Source: Wuchereria bancrofti (Eukaryota > Nematoda > Chromadorea > Rhabditida > Onchocercidae). Taken from it: a stretch of 64,000 nucleotides of DNA. The stretch is taken from assembly GCA_005281725.1 (NCBI GenBank), contig SSBO01000012.1, positions 2,400,194 to 2,464,193 of the forward strand. Direction: 5' to 3'. A program made the translations under genes and the position numbers. The notes under the pieces were generated by a model that was not told the origin of the DNA, searched no databases, and worked only from the letters and a program-made list of their open reading frames with translations. Positions 1 to 13,457 of this stretch are shown one piece after another. The stretch's first letter is position 1, and each line of letters opens with the position of its first letter.

Positions 1-193
1 CGAAAGAGCTGCAGTAAGCTTTGAATTATTTCTAGCATTGTTTGGAAGTTATCAAGTCTGGGCTTGTACGTTTGTAATATTTTATCAATTTACTTTATTA
101 CTTCTTCTCATTGAAGACTTCCACTCATAATAAACTTTTTTGTTCTTCCAACTTATGAACTTTAAAAATTGGTCATATGATTACTTGTTTCAG
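1..193 (+). other. intron sequence at the left edge
   Basis: No coding signal is seen here. It ends in the acceptor TTGTTTCAG at 185-193, which opens the first visible exon of the large plus-strand gene. The upstream exons of that gene lie outside the window. Confidence 0.6.
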
Positions 194-3100
194 TTTAACT
201 GAAAAAAGAGAACCGCACTTAGTGACTGTGCCTGAATCTTCTCCTCGAAGTTCATCCTGGTTTTCCTTGTTTGGAGGAGGTACGTTTAATAGAGAAGATA
301 GGCCACGCTCTCCGATTTCATTTCTTTGGCGAACAAGTCAACGACAAAGCGATGCATCGAGTCGAAAAAGTTCTCCTGATGGTAGAAACGAATTCATGGA
401 TTTGCTTCGAAGAACTTCAGGAGCTTCAAGCAATGGTTCCGATATGAGTACAAAATTACCTGATAGTGCACTAGCTGGTCTTTCAAATGAAGAGCGCGAT
501 CACATTGAAAAAGTTTGTTTTACCACTAATGTTTCCCGAGAGTGCGAAAATCGTAGATCAATCTTAATTTGTTGCCTTGTCTGAGAATTTCAAGATACTG
601 TTATCTTTCATTCCAATTAGTTGAGAACGTACTTATAATAATACGTCTTGTTTACTGAGCGCAGTATAATTTTTGATTAACAAAGAGTCTAGCTTGTCCA
701 CTCTATGTTTAATTTAGTGCCATATAGTAACAAACAAGGAGTCATTCCAGCAGCTTTTCGTACATGTATTTGAGTTTCAGGTACTGAGTGCAGCTAATCG
801 ACGCTCTCGAAGTAGCCAATCAACACCGACGGCCTCGAGAAAGTCTGTGTTTTGTGTTTTTACGTTAGGAAAGTAGAGAACCTTATGTTCTAATTTCCTT
901 CTTTAAATTATCAAAGGATGGATATCAGACTACTTGGTTTATAAGATAATAGGAAATATTTGATTTGCGTTGACAAATAAAATATTTTATTATTCCAAAA
1001 TAGGTGAAGTTTTCAGACATTCTATGTACAAGCTTCCGGATATGAATGATTTCGAGTTATGCGAACGAACACATATCGAAGGTGTTATTGAAAAAGCTGA
1101 AAAAGGCGAATTCCCGTTTGTTATCAAAGTCACAAATGCGGATACCGTCAAAGAAGATTCAGTGGATGTCGCTGATGTAAAGAAGTTCGACAGCACCGTT
1201 ACTCAAACGTCAAATAACACAAATGAGTCTGAAGAGTTATTAGACAGCAAATCAACAGTTATATTGGAGATACCATTAGGAAACACTTGCTTATCTGAAA
1301 AACTGGATGAACAGCAAATTGTTGGAGCGATAGTACCGGAAATTAGTGTAGTGGAACTTGAACAGGAATTGAGTTTGGATGAAAAACTTCATGTCCAAGA
1401 CAGCAGAAGTCGGTCAGTCAGCTATAAAATTCCAGATGCAGAGTTGAAACATATTCGAAAAGTCGAAGAAGCAGCTATAATTATGGGTGCTGACATTAAA
1501 TGCATAAATTGTCCAAGCATTAGTCAAGAAATTGTTAAAAATCTACAGAATAGCACAACTGTCAATTCATTAATAGAATCAAAGGCACAAAGATTAACTG
1601 TGTCAGAGAGTTCCATGCGTTGGAGATCAGAGGCGAATATGAAGGATGCTCTAACAATGACAGTTTTCCCCGTTCAAAGGGAAGAACCAGGAAAGACATT
1701 AAATACAAAAGAAACGATTTGTGAAGCACGAAGAGGGGAAGCGGAAGATAAAAGTGAAGCTAACAGCAGAGGCGATAAAAACTCACTTTACGAAATACCA
1801 AGTTTGAAATCATTAGTAATAAAAACGATTTCTTTTGAAGACGTCAACAAAGCAAACTCTGTCACCACAGGTAAGGAAGGGATAAAAATTTTCCGGCATT
1901 ACGAGGGACTAGAAAAGGAACTGACTGGGAAGGAAGTGATTTATAACGAGGAGCTTAAGGAACAAATGAATCAGTCCGATAGACTCGAGAATCCTGTTTC
2001 AAGAAAAATGGTGGTAAATAGGACTGTCAACTTGAGTGATGATAAGTTAGAAGAGATTAGGTTGGTTAATGAGCAGGCAAAACAGCTGAATAAACTGGAC
2101 GAAATCAGCGTTTCTGCACCTGAAGAAATAGGAAAATATAAATATCAAAAAACACAGCAGTACCTTTGTGTGGAAGAAGAGTTAGGACAAAGTAGAGCTA
2201 CTGAAGAAGGATCAAAAGAATTGCGAACTGTTGACAGCTCATTTCAAGATGAGAAAATCGACAAACAAAAGGAAGAGAAGGATAGATGCTCGTCCAAATA
2301 TAACATTCTGCAAACAAGTGCTTTGGAGGAAGAGGCAAAAGGAATGGATTTGTTCGCTACTGTGAGAGTAGAGGAAACAGCGATTGTTAGGAATCCAAGA
2401 GAAAACAAAGATATCGGCTTTCCTGAGAACACTTTAATACGCACCATTGAAGGGAAAACACAACAATTAGAAGAAAATGGTATGTGTGACGAAAAAGAAA
2501 CGAAGATAATGCAAGAAAATGCTCTGACTGAGGAAGAATTGATGCAAATACAAGCTGTAGAGCGACGAGCAAAACAGATGGAGCAGATTTTCAGTTTTGA
2601 AGGGCAATTCGCAAAAGTACTTGAAGAAGGGGAAGTTTCGGACTTGACAGTAAATAAACCGGTTGCTGAAGAAGAGCTTGGGGATCGTTTAACTGAGGAA
2701 GAGCTGGAACACGTCAAAGAAGTGGAGCGAAATGCTATTTGGGAGTTTGAAATGCCGCTTCTGGAACGATTCAACGTGAAAAACGACATGATCGGTGAAG
2801 TAAATGAAGTGGAATTTCAGCAGAAAGATGTAGCACTAGGTGAAGTGGCTTTCAACAAATTTACTAGCATGCTGAATCCACTCAAGAACACTGTCATTAC
2901 GACGCTGTCCTTTAAAAATAAAGCCGACAAGACAAAACTTACCAAAAACGCTGAATCTACAGAACATATGTCAAAAACAAACATGCAAATTTGGGGAACA
3001 TTAATGAAGGCATATTCTGAAAATCAAAATTTTGAGACCGACATATCAACAGCAAACGAAAGTAGTCATACTGACAATATTGAAGTTTTGGCAACAACGA

Positions 3101-6100
3101 AGGACTTAACTTCTGTACAAACAGTTAATGAATATCCTAGAAATCAAGATTCCGAATATATATCCTCAACTGAGTCATCAAATTTTGGTCCGGGAACATC
3201 AGATGAGGATGAAGAAACAGATCAGAACAATCTGGAGTCGTTCGACATTTCCCCTGAAACAGTTTCTTCAACTTCGGAATTTAAAAATGGTACTAGTTTT
3301 GCAAAAGTGAAGGAACCTTCAGCAAAGGAAGATACCAACAAAAAAAGTATGGACTTGTCGTTGGAAGTTATCCCAAATACCACTGATACGGAGCTTTTGC
3401 TGAACAGCGGAACGGAAGTATTCAGTCCACAAAGCAAATGGATTTTAGACATGAGCCCTTCTTCATCTTTTATAGGTGTAACACATGCTTCTGTACAATT
3501 AGGCGTAAAAGATAGTGCTACAGATGAACAGAACGTTGATAGATTTGCTGGGCTAACAAAGGAAGAAATTGAGCATATTAAAATGGTTGATCTTCAGTTC
3601 GAACTTGAGAATGCAGAAGACAGATCAGAAGTTTCTATGTATAATAACGATGATTCAGAAGTTGGTGATAATGCAAATTTTGTAAACGAAATGATTGTGG
3701 GAACTGAGGAATATGAACCACAAAAAAAAGATTCAACAATTGATGCAAGAGAACTGAAAACCTTACACATCATTGACGATGATGATGAAGTGATAAATGA
3801 TACTAACGTAAACACCAAATATATAGGAAGTGAGAACATATTACATGATACAAGTGAAATATCGCTGAAAAGGTTTACCACAAATGATATGCTGTTGGAA
3901 CGATCAGTTGAGAGAGATTTAAAATCTCATCAACAAAGCAAATTATGGCAAAGTGCACATATGGAACGAAATAATGAAGTGAAATCATTAGAGGAGCTTG
4001 GACGCGAAATAAACATTGGGAAATGGTATGAAGAGCGTTTAAGTTCGCTGAGAAAGTCATTATGTGCTGAAGAAACTGCTGAGATCCCAGGTTTTGATTT
4101 AAAATTGTATAATTTGACTATAATTACATTCTTTCGGTTCACTAAAATTTAATTAACCTATTCAAATAATAACGAAAATATTTTTGTTCAGTTATTCAAC
4201 TGCGTATCTTATAGACGGCCCGATCGTATCACTAAAATTTATTGTGTAAAGATGTGACTTTAACTATAAGATCATTAGAAAATATTTAAAAGGTGGACGA
4301 AATAAAGCTAAGCAAAATAATTCTTTAACATAATTTCTGTGAATTATTGCCCATGTAATTATTAATACTGAAAATATTTGAAGGAATTCCATTTCATATT
4401 TTCATCCCCACTCCGTTATTCGTTTTTATATATTTTAACTACTGCTTCGCTAATATGAATGAACGAATGCTGATAACTGTAATATCAAAAAATTTGCTTC
4501 TTTCGAATTGGGAATCCTAAAGCTTTTGAAATTAGACAATTTGAAGGAAGCTTTTTTAGTGTAAAGCCTAATTTTGAAGTAGCCCAAATTCAGCAGCTAG
4601 AAAGGTGGAAGCAGCAGTGTTATCAGTATGTAAGGAGACAATTAGGAAATATTAGTGCTTAAAAATAAGATGACTGAAAAAACAAGCTTGCCATACAAGA
4701 TTGCACTTATGAACCAAGTCCCAAAAACTTATTCATGAGTAAATGTTGTTCCTAGTACAAAAATAAAATAAGCATTTAATGATGGATTGATATAGATGGC
4801 AAAGTGAAATTAAACTTTTGAATAAATTCAGTAAATATGAACCTTCAGTTTATTCATCGTTAATTTTCTTTTATGATTATTTTGAATCAAATTGAGTTTC
4901 CTTGCATTATCAGACGGCAAAAGTCAAATACATGTAGTATATTGGATTTTTTTGATATCGTATCCATCCACTCAACAAGTTCGGAAATATTTACTCTTAG
5001 AAATGGAAAAAGAAAGTGCACTGGGAGAATCATTACATTTGCCGCCACTGCTATCATCACCATCATCATCACCTATGACAACATCAAGCAAACGCATGAA
5101 TTTCAAAACGGAATCGATCGAACTTTCAAAAGTCTTTAATACAAGCAACCCAGGCATTGCGCATTTGCCTATCGATCAAGCATCACAACTAGCAGCAGCA
5201 CCAGCAATGCAATCCTCAGAAACGTTAGCATTGGATGTACATTCCGGAGAGAGCACGTCGCAGTTCTATGCATCATACTTGGCTGCTTCAGCAACATTAC
5301 AACAAACACTACAACAACAGTATTTACCAGGTAATGTCTTTGTTTAGTAATACAGGAGAGAGGATGAACATTATCCCAATCATATGTTGTGAACGTATCG
5401 ATCAATTTGAAAATCTTAAGAAGCCTTGTTTGTGAAATGAACATTTGTGAGAACAGTAAGAGTTATAGGGATGAATACTTCCTACTTTTAATCACAATTT
5501 TAGTACCATTTCAATGTTTCTTCAATTTGTAAACACAGGAAAAGAGAGTCAACGAAATAGTGAAAGTGAACAACGTGTTGCTACAAAAAGTATGTTTGGT
5601 TCATTGTCGCGTTTGGCTGGTGACGCATTCAAGGGAGCGAAGCAAGCTACTGAGCAACTTGCGCAAGTTGCTCAGTATGCTGCCTCTACTTCTGACTTAA
5701 CGACGATTACCAAGGTTGGCAGGCATTTTTGTGGCTTTCTAGTAGCATAGTAAACTGGTAATGAAATGAGATTTGCGGCAATTTCTTTAAAACTTTTTTT
5801 TTAAAGTATTTTCTGCTTTGATGAAAAAATGATTTTAGTCTCATTATTTTCGTTAAGAGATTAATTGAGTCATTTAGGTTTAAATCCAAATTTGTTTTCG
5901 ATGTATTGTTTTTCGTATTTTTGCACTGTATTTTCGGTTTTTCTTTGAAATGGAATTAAAAACTGTTAGATTTTTTCAAATTAATATATCAAATCTGTAT
6001 ATTAATGATCTCTGAGTACCAAAAAAAAAAAAAAATGATTGAAAGTTGATTTTCCAAAATTTACAAAATTTGACGCTTGGATTTTTGTTTCTTGATGTTT

Positions 6101-9100
6101 GCAGAGTGCCTGCTGATGAATGAGAAATTTATAGATGTTAATTTGCAGCCAAAACCTCCGCAAACGGTATTGTCATCACATCCGATATCTCCAAATGCAT
6201 TTTTTACTGAAAATGATTTATTGCCTGGTTTGGGCGATTTATCAGAGGAAGAACGTCAAAAAATCATGGCGGTAATGGCAAGTGCTGAATTAGACACGGC
6301 ATCGACTAGTGTGTCTGGATCATCAGTTCCGGTCAAAATATCTGTTTCACGTACATTGGATTCATTTTTCAAGAACGAGGATCAAAGGTTGCTCAAGAAT
6401 TTGTAGTCTGTGGATAGTAATCCTTCTCTCTTTAAATTACAAGTTATGTTAATTTCTTTCACTGAACTACTGGTATTGTCGTAATTTAATATTTTCAGAG
6501 ATTCCAAAGGTGATTTTCCTGAGCATTCGATAGTGGATTCTGTCTCAGTTAGCGAACTAGAGCCGAAGTCATCTGCTACGACGAAGATTTTCTCCGCATC
6601 CTCAGACATTATGAGTGAAGTGGATTTGTCATGTTTGTCACCAGCTGAACGAGACCAAATTATCAGCGTGATGAAAGCTGCTGAATCCGAGGAATCAAAT
6701 TTCATTCCACCTGTATTACCATTGCTTCCAACATCAGCGGCATCAGTTTCAATTCCTTCAGTCAATGGTTTGTTCCTTAATTAAAAGATCTTGATATAAA
6801 GCATTTAATTTTTCCTTGTGCTAAATTTAAGAATAATCCAGAGGATCAATTAAATAACGATTAAACACAATTTTCTACTAATTCATGTCTTGGAGAAACT
6901 TTTTGACTGAGTCATTTTTTTTTCGAACATTTTTATAGATGAATTTCACGATGATTTAGCGGAACTTTTGCCAGCCAAGCGAGACCAAATTTTAACTGTG
7001 ATGAAAGCTGCAGAAGAGGAACATTTCGAAGCTACTCACGCTATTTCATCTCAGCCTGTTTCCCAAATTGGTAATTTTCTTTTCCTGAATTCTTAAAATG
7101 GTAAAAATTTACGTCTAAAAATTAGATTCATTTTAATTAAATAAGGTATAGAAACAATATTTGAACAAAGCAGTAGTTATAATAAAGTGTATGTAATCGA
7201 TTTGTACTCTGTACACTAAATGAAAATGATTTATTTCAGATACATCGGGGGAAAAAGACGAATGGCAGGAAGGTAAAAATTCTGCTGGTGATCGAGAAAT
7301 GGAGAAGCATGAAGTCTTAACGAAATTTGTGGAATCATCTACTGCATCCTCCATCGGTGTCACACTACCTCAAATCGATAGTGATTACACGATAACTGAA
7401 GATAGCAGCTGTGATCTGGGTTTCAGGCATCCAAGCATTGTATCGAGCATTATCACTGGAACTGATATCCTGGAAACAGATGCCCCATCAGTACTTGGAA
7501 GTAGTGATTATGATAGCGCTGATTTTGATTACACTTACGGAGATGACCGAAGGTTTATATTTGATGGTGCTAGTCAAATGGAAGATTATCCGAAAGAAAA
7601 TCATGATGCAGACAGTGGTATTGGAACTCTCGATTGGTCCGATCAGGTGAAATTCATTTCACTTTTGTATTGTAATGAAGTAGTTCATCCTTCTAGTTAT
7701 CTTCAAATTATCTGTTAAGTACAAAAAGTGCATTAGGAACACTCATCAAGTTGTACGGATCCGGCATTACACTCCATTGATTATAGCACAGATGACTTTA
7801 GTTAATGCTTCTGAGCTCCTTGTTGCAATTGAAAATAAAGAGTCAGTACATAAATGATGAAATGTAATAATTTTAAGGGACATTACGAATGGTCTGAACG
7901 GAAACCTCGAATGTGGACAACAGTCTTTACCGAGGAAGAAGAGAAAAATGACATAAACATGCAGAAAAGAAGAACAAAAGATTATATGGAAACAGATATG
8001 AAAGCAACTGACTCATCTGATTCATCACTGACTCATCATCACATTAACGTGATTGCCGATGGTCATTCTTTGTTTTTATTCGTGGTCGGCTAACTTATGA
8101 ATAAGAAAAACTTTTCAGCGTCTTTTTAAACTTTCGGACAGATTGCAGTTTCCAATTTTGATAATTTGATGATTAGAAGCTGTAGAATTACGTTTTTCAG
8201 ATTCTAAGGACACTGTTAAGGAATCAAGTGATACTACTGAAAAAAATGTATTTAAAGTAAATACGATTCAGAATAGTGATGGACGGTTTTTTACTAGTAC
8301 TGTAAGTCCCTTCAGTTCAATTTGTCTGTTTATTTTTTTAATGCTTAGTCAGATACAATAATTTCTCAATTTTTCTTTTTTCAACAAATTCGATTTTAAA
8401 ATTCCAGGATAATCTTTCGAAAAAGACTTTAGAATCGCAAACCTCTACTGCTCAACATGAAGTACTGCAAGCTGCGCACATCATGCGGTTCGTTATTTCC
8501 ATCAAATTTTTGTTCAGTGAGCTATTTTGTTGTTTTCACTTTTTTTCTAATTCTTTATCATTCTCTAGAATTCCACCAGCAATAACAGTAACTGATCACG
8601 ATGACGGAATCCGAATAGCTGCTGATGACGATTCTGATGCTGAAACAAGTCCTTCTTCTGATGAAGATGACTATCCTGATCAGGTTCATTATTTTTGTAT
8701 TTGAACTTTTAGATTGCAGCTGCATCGATTTCATTAAATAATTTTAGGTAATCGAAGCGCCCTCTGCACCGCTGATATCGTATGACGAAGTGGAAAAAGA
8801 ACAGGAGCAACAAGAAGCATTTGGGAAAGCTGTTTTGCAACAAATACAGGTTGAAAAATTCTCTTGGTTTTTTGTTTATTGACTGAAACATTGATAATAT
8901 TATTAAATCTTAGGTCTTTTTGATTTGATTAATCAAATGAAGTGTCAATAGTAAGTTTTAAATTATTGTCAGGCTTTTGGAGAAGTAGCAAATGATGAAT
9001 TTGACGTTCAGTGGGCTCATGATAATTTAATTAGAAATGAGGCGATAAGTAATATCTTTGCACACGATGAAAGTACGACACCAGCGGTAAAATTTTTTCC

Positions 9101-12100
9101 AATACGAATTCTTTCTTTGGTACATTCACCATTTTGACTTTGATGAGCATGTTACTGATAGCGAATTGATACTAGGTAGCTTACGACGGGGTCCTATTAT
9201 CAATGGAAACTGAGCACACTAATAAAGCAGCAAACTTGAATAAAACCACTTCCGAGAGGAAAAATCCATTCCTGGATATTGTTGACGTTGATAGTGCATT
9301 AAAAATCGTGGAAGAAGATGTAAGTAAAAAGATTTTCTCTTGATGTAAACTTGTAATTTCTTCTCTCTAAATCCTGCTACAAACATCAAAAAATAATTTC
9401 TCTTTATCAGTTTTTTATTATTTCTGACTATGCATTTTTGAATAAATCTGTGTGATATTGGTGATGATTAATGTAAGAAAAAAAAATTGATTATAGTCAT
9501 CGGATGCTGATGTTGATTACACAGCTGCAGCTAGCTACTACAACAGTCCATCATTCTTAACTCATAGACCTGGTTCCGTTTACACAATTCCGGAAGATAA
9601 AGAACAAGATGATGGATTGGTCAATACCGATTCGAAGTTCTACGGTAAGCTGTTTTATAAAATTGCATAAAGCCAAATCAGCAAGTCGGAGATACTTTGT
9701 ATGGCTTCTCAATTGTTATATAAAAGCAAGATTTCAACTAGCACCAGTGAGTTATTGGTGAAGAATATTTCTTCTGTAATGTCATAAATATTTAAATTAA
9801 ATTAGAAGAATTGACGGCCGAAATTTAGCAAAAGAAGTGATTCGCAGGATTCGCGCAGAATCATCAAGTTTAAAAGCAGTTTCTAAGTCCACTGCGTTTA
9901 GTGAAGCAGCAAATGCGTTGAATATGGTTCCAGCTTTGAGTCCTGCTCAGAAAGGTAAACTTTAACGACTACCTGTTTTCAAAACAGCAGGTAGTTTTAA
10001 TTTTATACGCTTGAGCCTCTTTTATTTTGTCCTGTTTTAATCGTCTTATGTAATAAAAATTTTGCAGAAACTTACTCCATAATAATTCTAGGCCGAGATG
10101 TGACAACTACCGTCTACAGTGGTGACTACTATAGTCAGTTACAAAAACGCCAGGATGAGATTTCAAAACAAACATTGCTTCATGATACAGAAGCGGATGC
10201 ATTAACTCCTGTGGTTGAAGCTAATGTGAATAGCTCTGAAACTTCAAGACAGTTGGAACATATCACTACGTCTTCCTCAACTTCACAGAAAGTCAATCAG
10301 TTTGATCATTGTCACTATAAAATTTAGAAAGAATAGGGGGAATGTATACCATCTCTGAGTCTTTTAAAATGCGCAACACTGGATGTATTTACGAACCATA
10401 CGATATTTCAAGAAAAAAACCGTTTCTTTTTTCCTACTTCGTAAAAATGAATATGATTATGAATTAATTTGGATTCGACTGTAAAGCAAAATTTGGTGGA
10501 AATTAAACTACAAACTTAGTATTCATAAGAAAAAAGAATTTATATTTTTCTACGTTCGCTGATTCAATTTAGCTATTGAAATGAAGTGAACATTGGATTC
10601 AAACTTCATATCATATTAGAATGTTAAATAGCTCACTAGAGAGTATGGAGGCAAAGGGAATTTTAATCACACTGGAAGGCTGCTGTTTTCAATTATATCT
10701 ATTGGTAAATCTGTAAAATTCAGAACAATTTATTCATGCAGGAGCCTGCTTCATCTTTACTCTCCGATGATGTCTCATTATGCAGCAGTACTACGGTTTT
10801 TGACAACTCACATCGTATTGCATCAACCGATTTCGATGGCATCCAGAACGGACGGATCGATGAAATGGAAATGTCCACAAATTTACCCATCAGTAGTATG
10901 TTATTTTATGCAGAGCTTTTTCTCGTCGTTGTCTTCTTCTTCTCTTAATAAATTCGCTTGTGGCGATCAGTTCTGTTCTTAAGGAAACGGATTAAAACTA
11001 AGTCGAAGTATTGCTGCCATGACTTTTTTCAAATATAATTTTTTTTTCTAAATTCAAATTACCTGATTTTCTGTTTATTTATGATTTTTGATGTGTTATG
11101 CTAATATGATCATGTTTCAGAAAGTGATTCTGGAACTGAAGTATTGAAAATGAGTTCGGAAATAACCCAATTTTCGAAAAGTGATCCATTATCAGGTTTA
11201 GTTTGTAGTGCCTCAAGTTTTCAATGCGTGGTGGGACAGCCATTCAATTCATCTTCCAAAGCAGAATCTGCTTTGTTATCAGAAACATTAGGAAGTGGGC
11301 TGGATTCGAATGTTCCAACTGTATCATCCAGATTTGATACTGACTCGACAGCCACAAGGTTGTTAACCTCCATCGGATTTGTGTATTTAAGTTAATGATG
11401 TACTAAAGCTTTCTTTACAAGCTTCGTGTTAAATGTCCTTATGTAGCAAATGAAATCCAAGAAGAGTACTTCCTTGTCGCATTTATGATTTCGAATCATC
11501 CATCAGTTTAGATTTTGGTTCATTTTTTGCCTACGAAAAATAAAAAATTGGTTTTTTAGACTAAAGCGATCACCAGCTATGATGTTAATGGGTAGTCAAC
11601 AGCTACACGCTGCTAACATGTCCACAACTTCCGAATTCTTGGCCACAGCTTATGTCCCAGCGTTCTTTTCACAGACCATTCCAAAGGAGGTCGTTTAACC
11701 TTTGTTCTCAGTTATTTTAGATTTCCAAAAAATTACTTCCTGCCGTTGTTAGTTTAATTTTCTGTTGCCTTCTACTTTGCTTCTAAATTCAAATATCTTG
11801 AACTTACCCAACTTCTTGGAAACCTCTTCCCTGATATCAAGAGATTTATAATTGAAGTACTTCAAAATAATCAGCTCTGCACATTTTGCAATTTTTTAAA
11901 ATTTAAATTTTAAAGAAGTGTTTGCAATGCTCATAAGTTACTGCAACCTTGCTAGGAAAAAGTTCCAAATAGTGTAAAATTGATAAAAAACGTGAAGAAA
12001 ATAATATTAGCAGTAAATTGTCACTGCAACTATGAAAATCTGAAATATTCAAGGAACAATTGTTTCTTGAATCAATTTCTGAGATCCAATAATTTACTTA

Positions 12101-13311
12101 TCAGTTCATTTCTAACATAAATAGTTCCAACGGACAAAAAGAACGAAGAGTTAATATGATGCAGCTGGAAAGAAAAAAGCATGCTTAAAACGATATTTTT
12201 GTTAGTACATTTATTTCATTTTTCCAGTTTACTTCTCAAAATAATTGCTCCCAGGAGATTTTAGCAAATTGTGTTTCTCATTGAGTTTTCGATTATTTTC
12301 AGAGAGGAAAGAAAAATTACTTATTTTCGTACACCAAGAAATATCACTTTTCTTCGGGAGAAGGTGCAATATCTCTTTTAAATGCTTCATTTAGGAATAA
12401 AAGTAAGAAAGAATGGAGAATCAGTTGCATTTACAATAATTACTTAACTTGACACATCAGTTTACGGTAATAATTAATGAAGTGATTTGCAGATGCATCT
12501 TTTGGAATTTAATTTACAACATATGTGGGAAAGTGAGGAAAGAAAGAGTTTCAAGCATTAAGCACTAATAGTAATATCAGTTAGCATTAGTAGTAATACT
12601 TGTCATTCAAGTATTGACTTCATGGAAATATTTCATGTGTCGTGGAAATGGTTCTTTTCAATCCTCTGGGGGAGCATTATGCACGCATGAATATAGTGGT
12701 GTCTCTATGTTCGCTATAAAATTTACCTCTTAGTTCACAATGGTTAAATTAAAAAAGAGCTATTAGCAGTGTTAGGTAAATCAGTAATCTGAAAACTCTC
12801 GAAATAGTTCTGTAGATAAAGAGATCTGTGTATAACTTCAAATTGATCAGCAATGGTATCATTCTAAGTAACTCTTTTTACTTCTGCTTCTTTCCCAGAA
12901 TTGCTAGAACTCTATGCATATAAGACTGCAGAGATTCAAAATCTAAAAATTTTAAGACCGCAGAAGGTTTCAGCAGTAAAATGTTGAATATTCTTGGACT
13001 GAGAAGTGTCTGTCACACGTTTGTTTGAGATGGGAACTGAGGTTGTAGTGAATAGAAAAATTTTTCTTTGAAATTATGACTTTGCATGAGCATTTCCTAT
13101 TTTGTGACATAATTTGATGAATCATTTTTTCTCATTTCCTGCTTTCCTGCGTTACAACTTTCAATGCTTTTCATATTAAATTTACTCTCTCTGTCTATTT
13201 TACAGATATCCACCCATGTTATATTATCAATGTGGGTGTGTCATATATTATGCATGTACGTCCGTGTGCGTGTTTGTGTGTGTGTGTGTGTGTGTGTGTC
13301 TGTGTGTGTGT

Positions 13312-13402
<91 letters not shown>

Positions 13403-13418
13403 TGTGTGTGTGTGTGTG

Positions 13419-13457
<39 letters not shown>

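Noticed and set aside
2244..2789. 181-codon antisense frame
   Set aside because: Shadow of the giant clarinet exon; Ser-rich only because the sense strand is Glu-rich.
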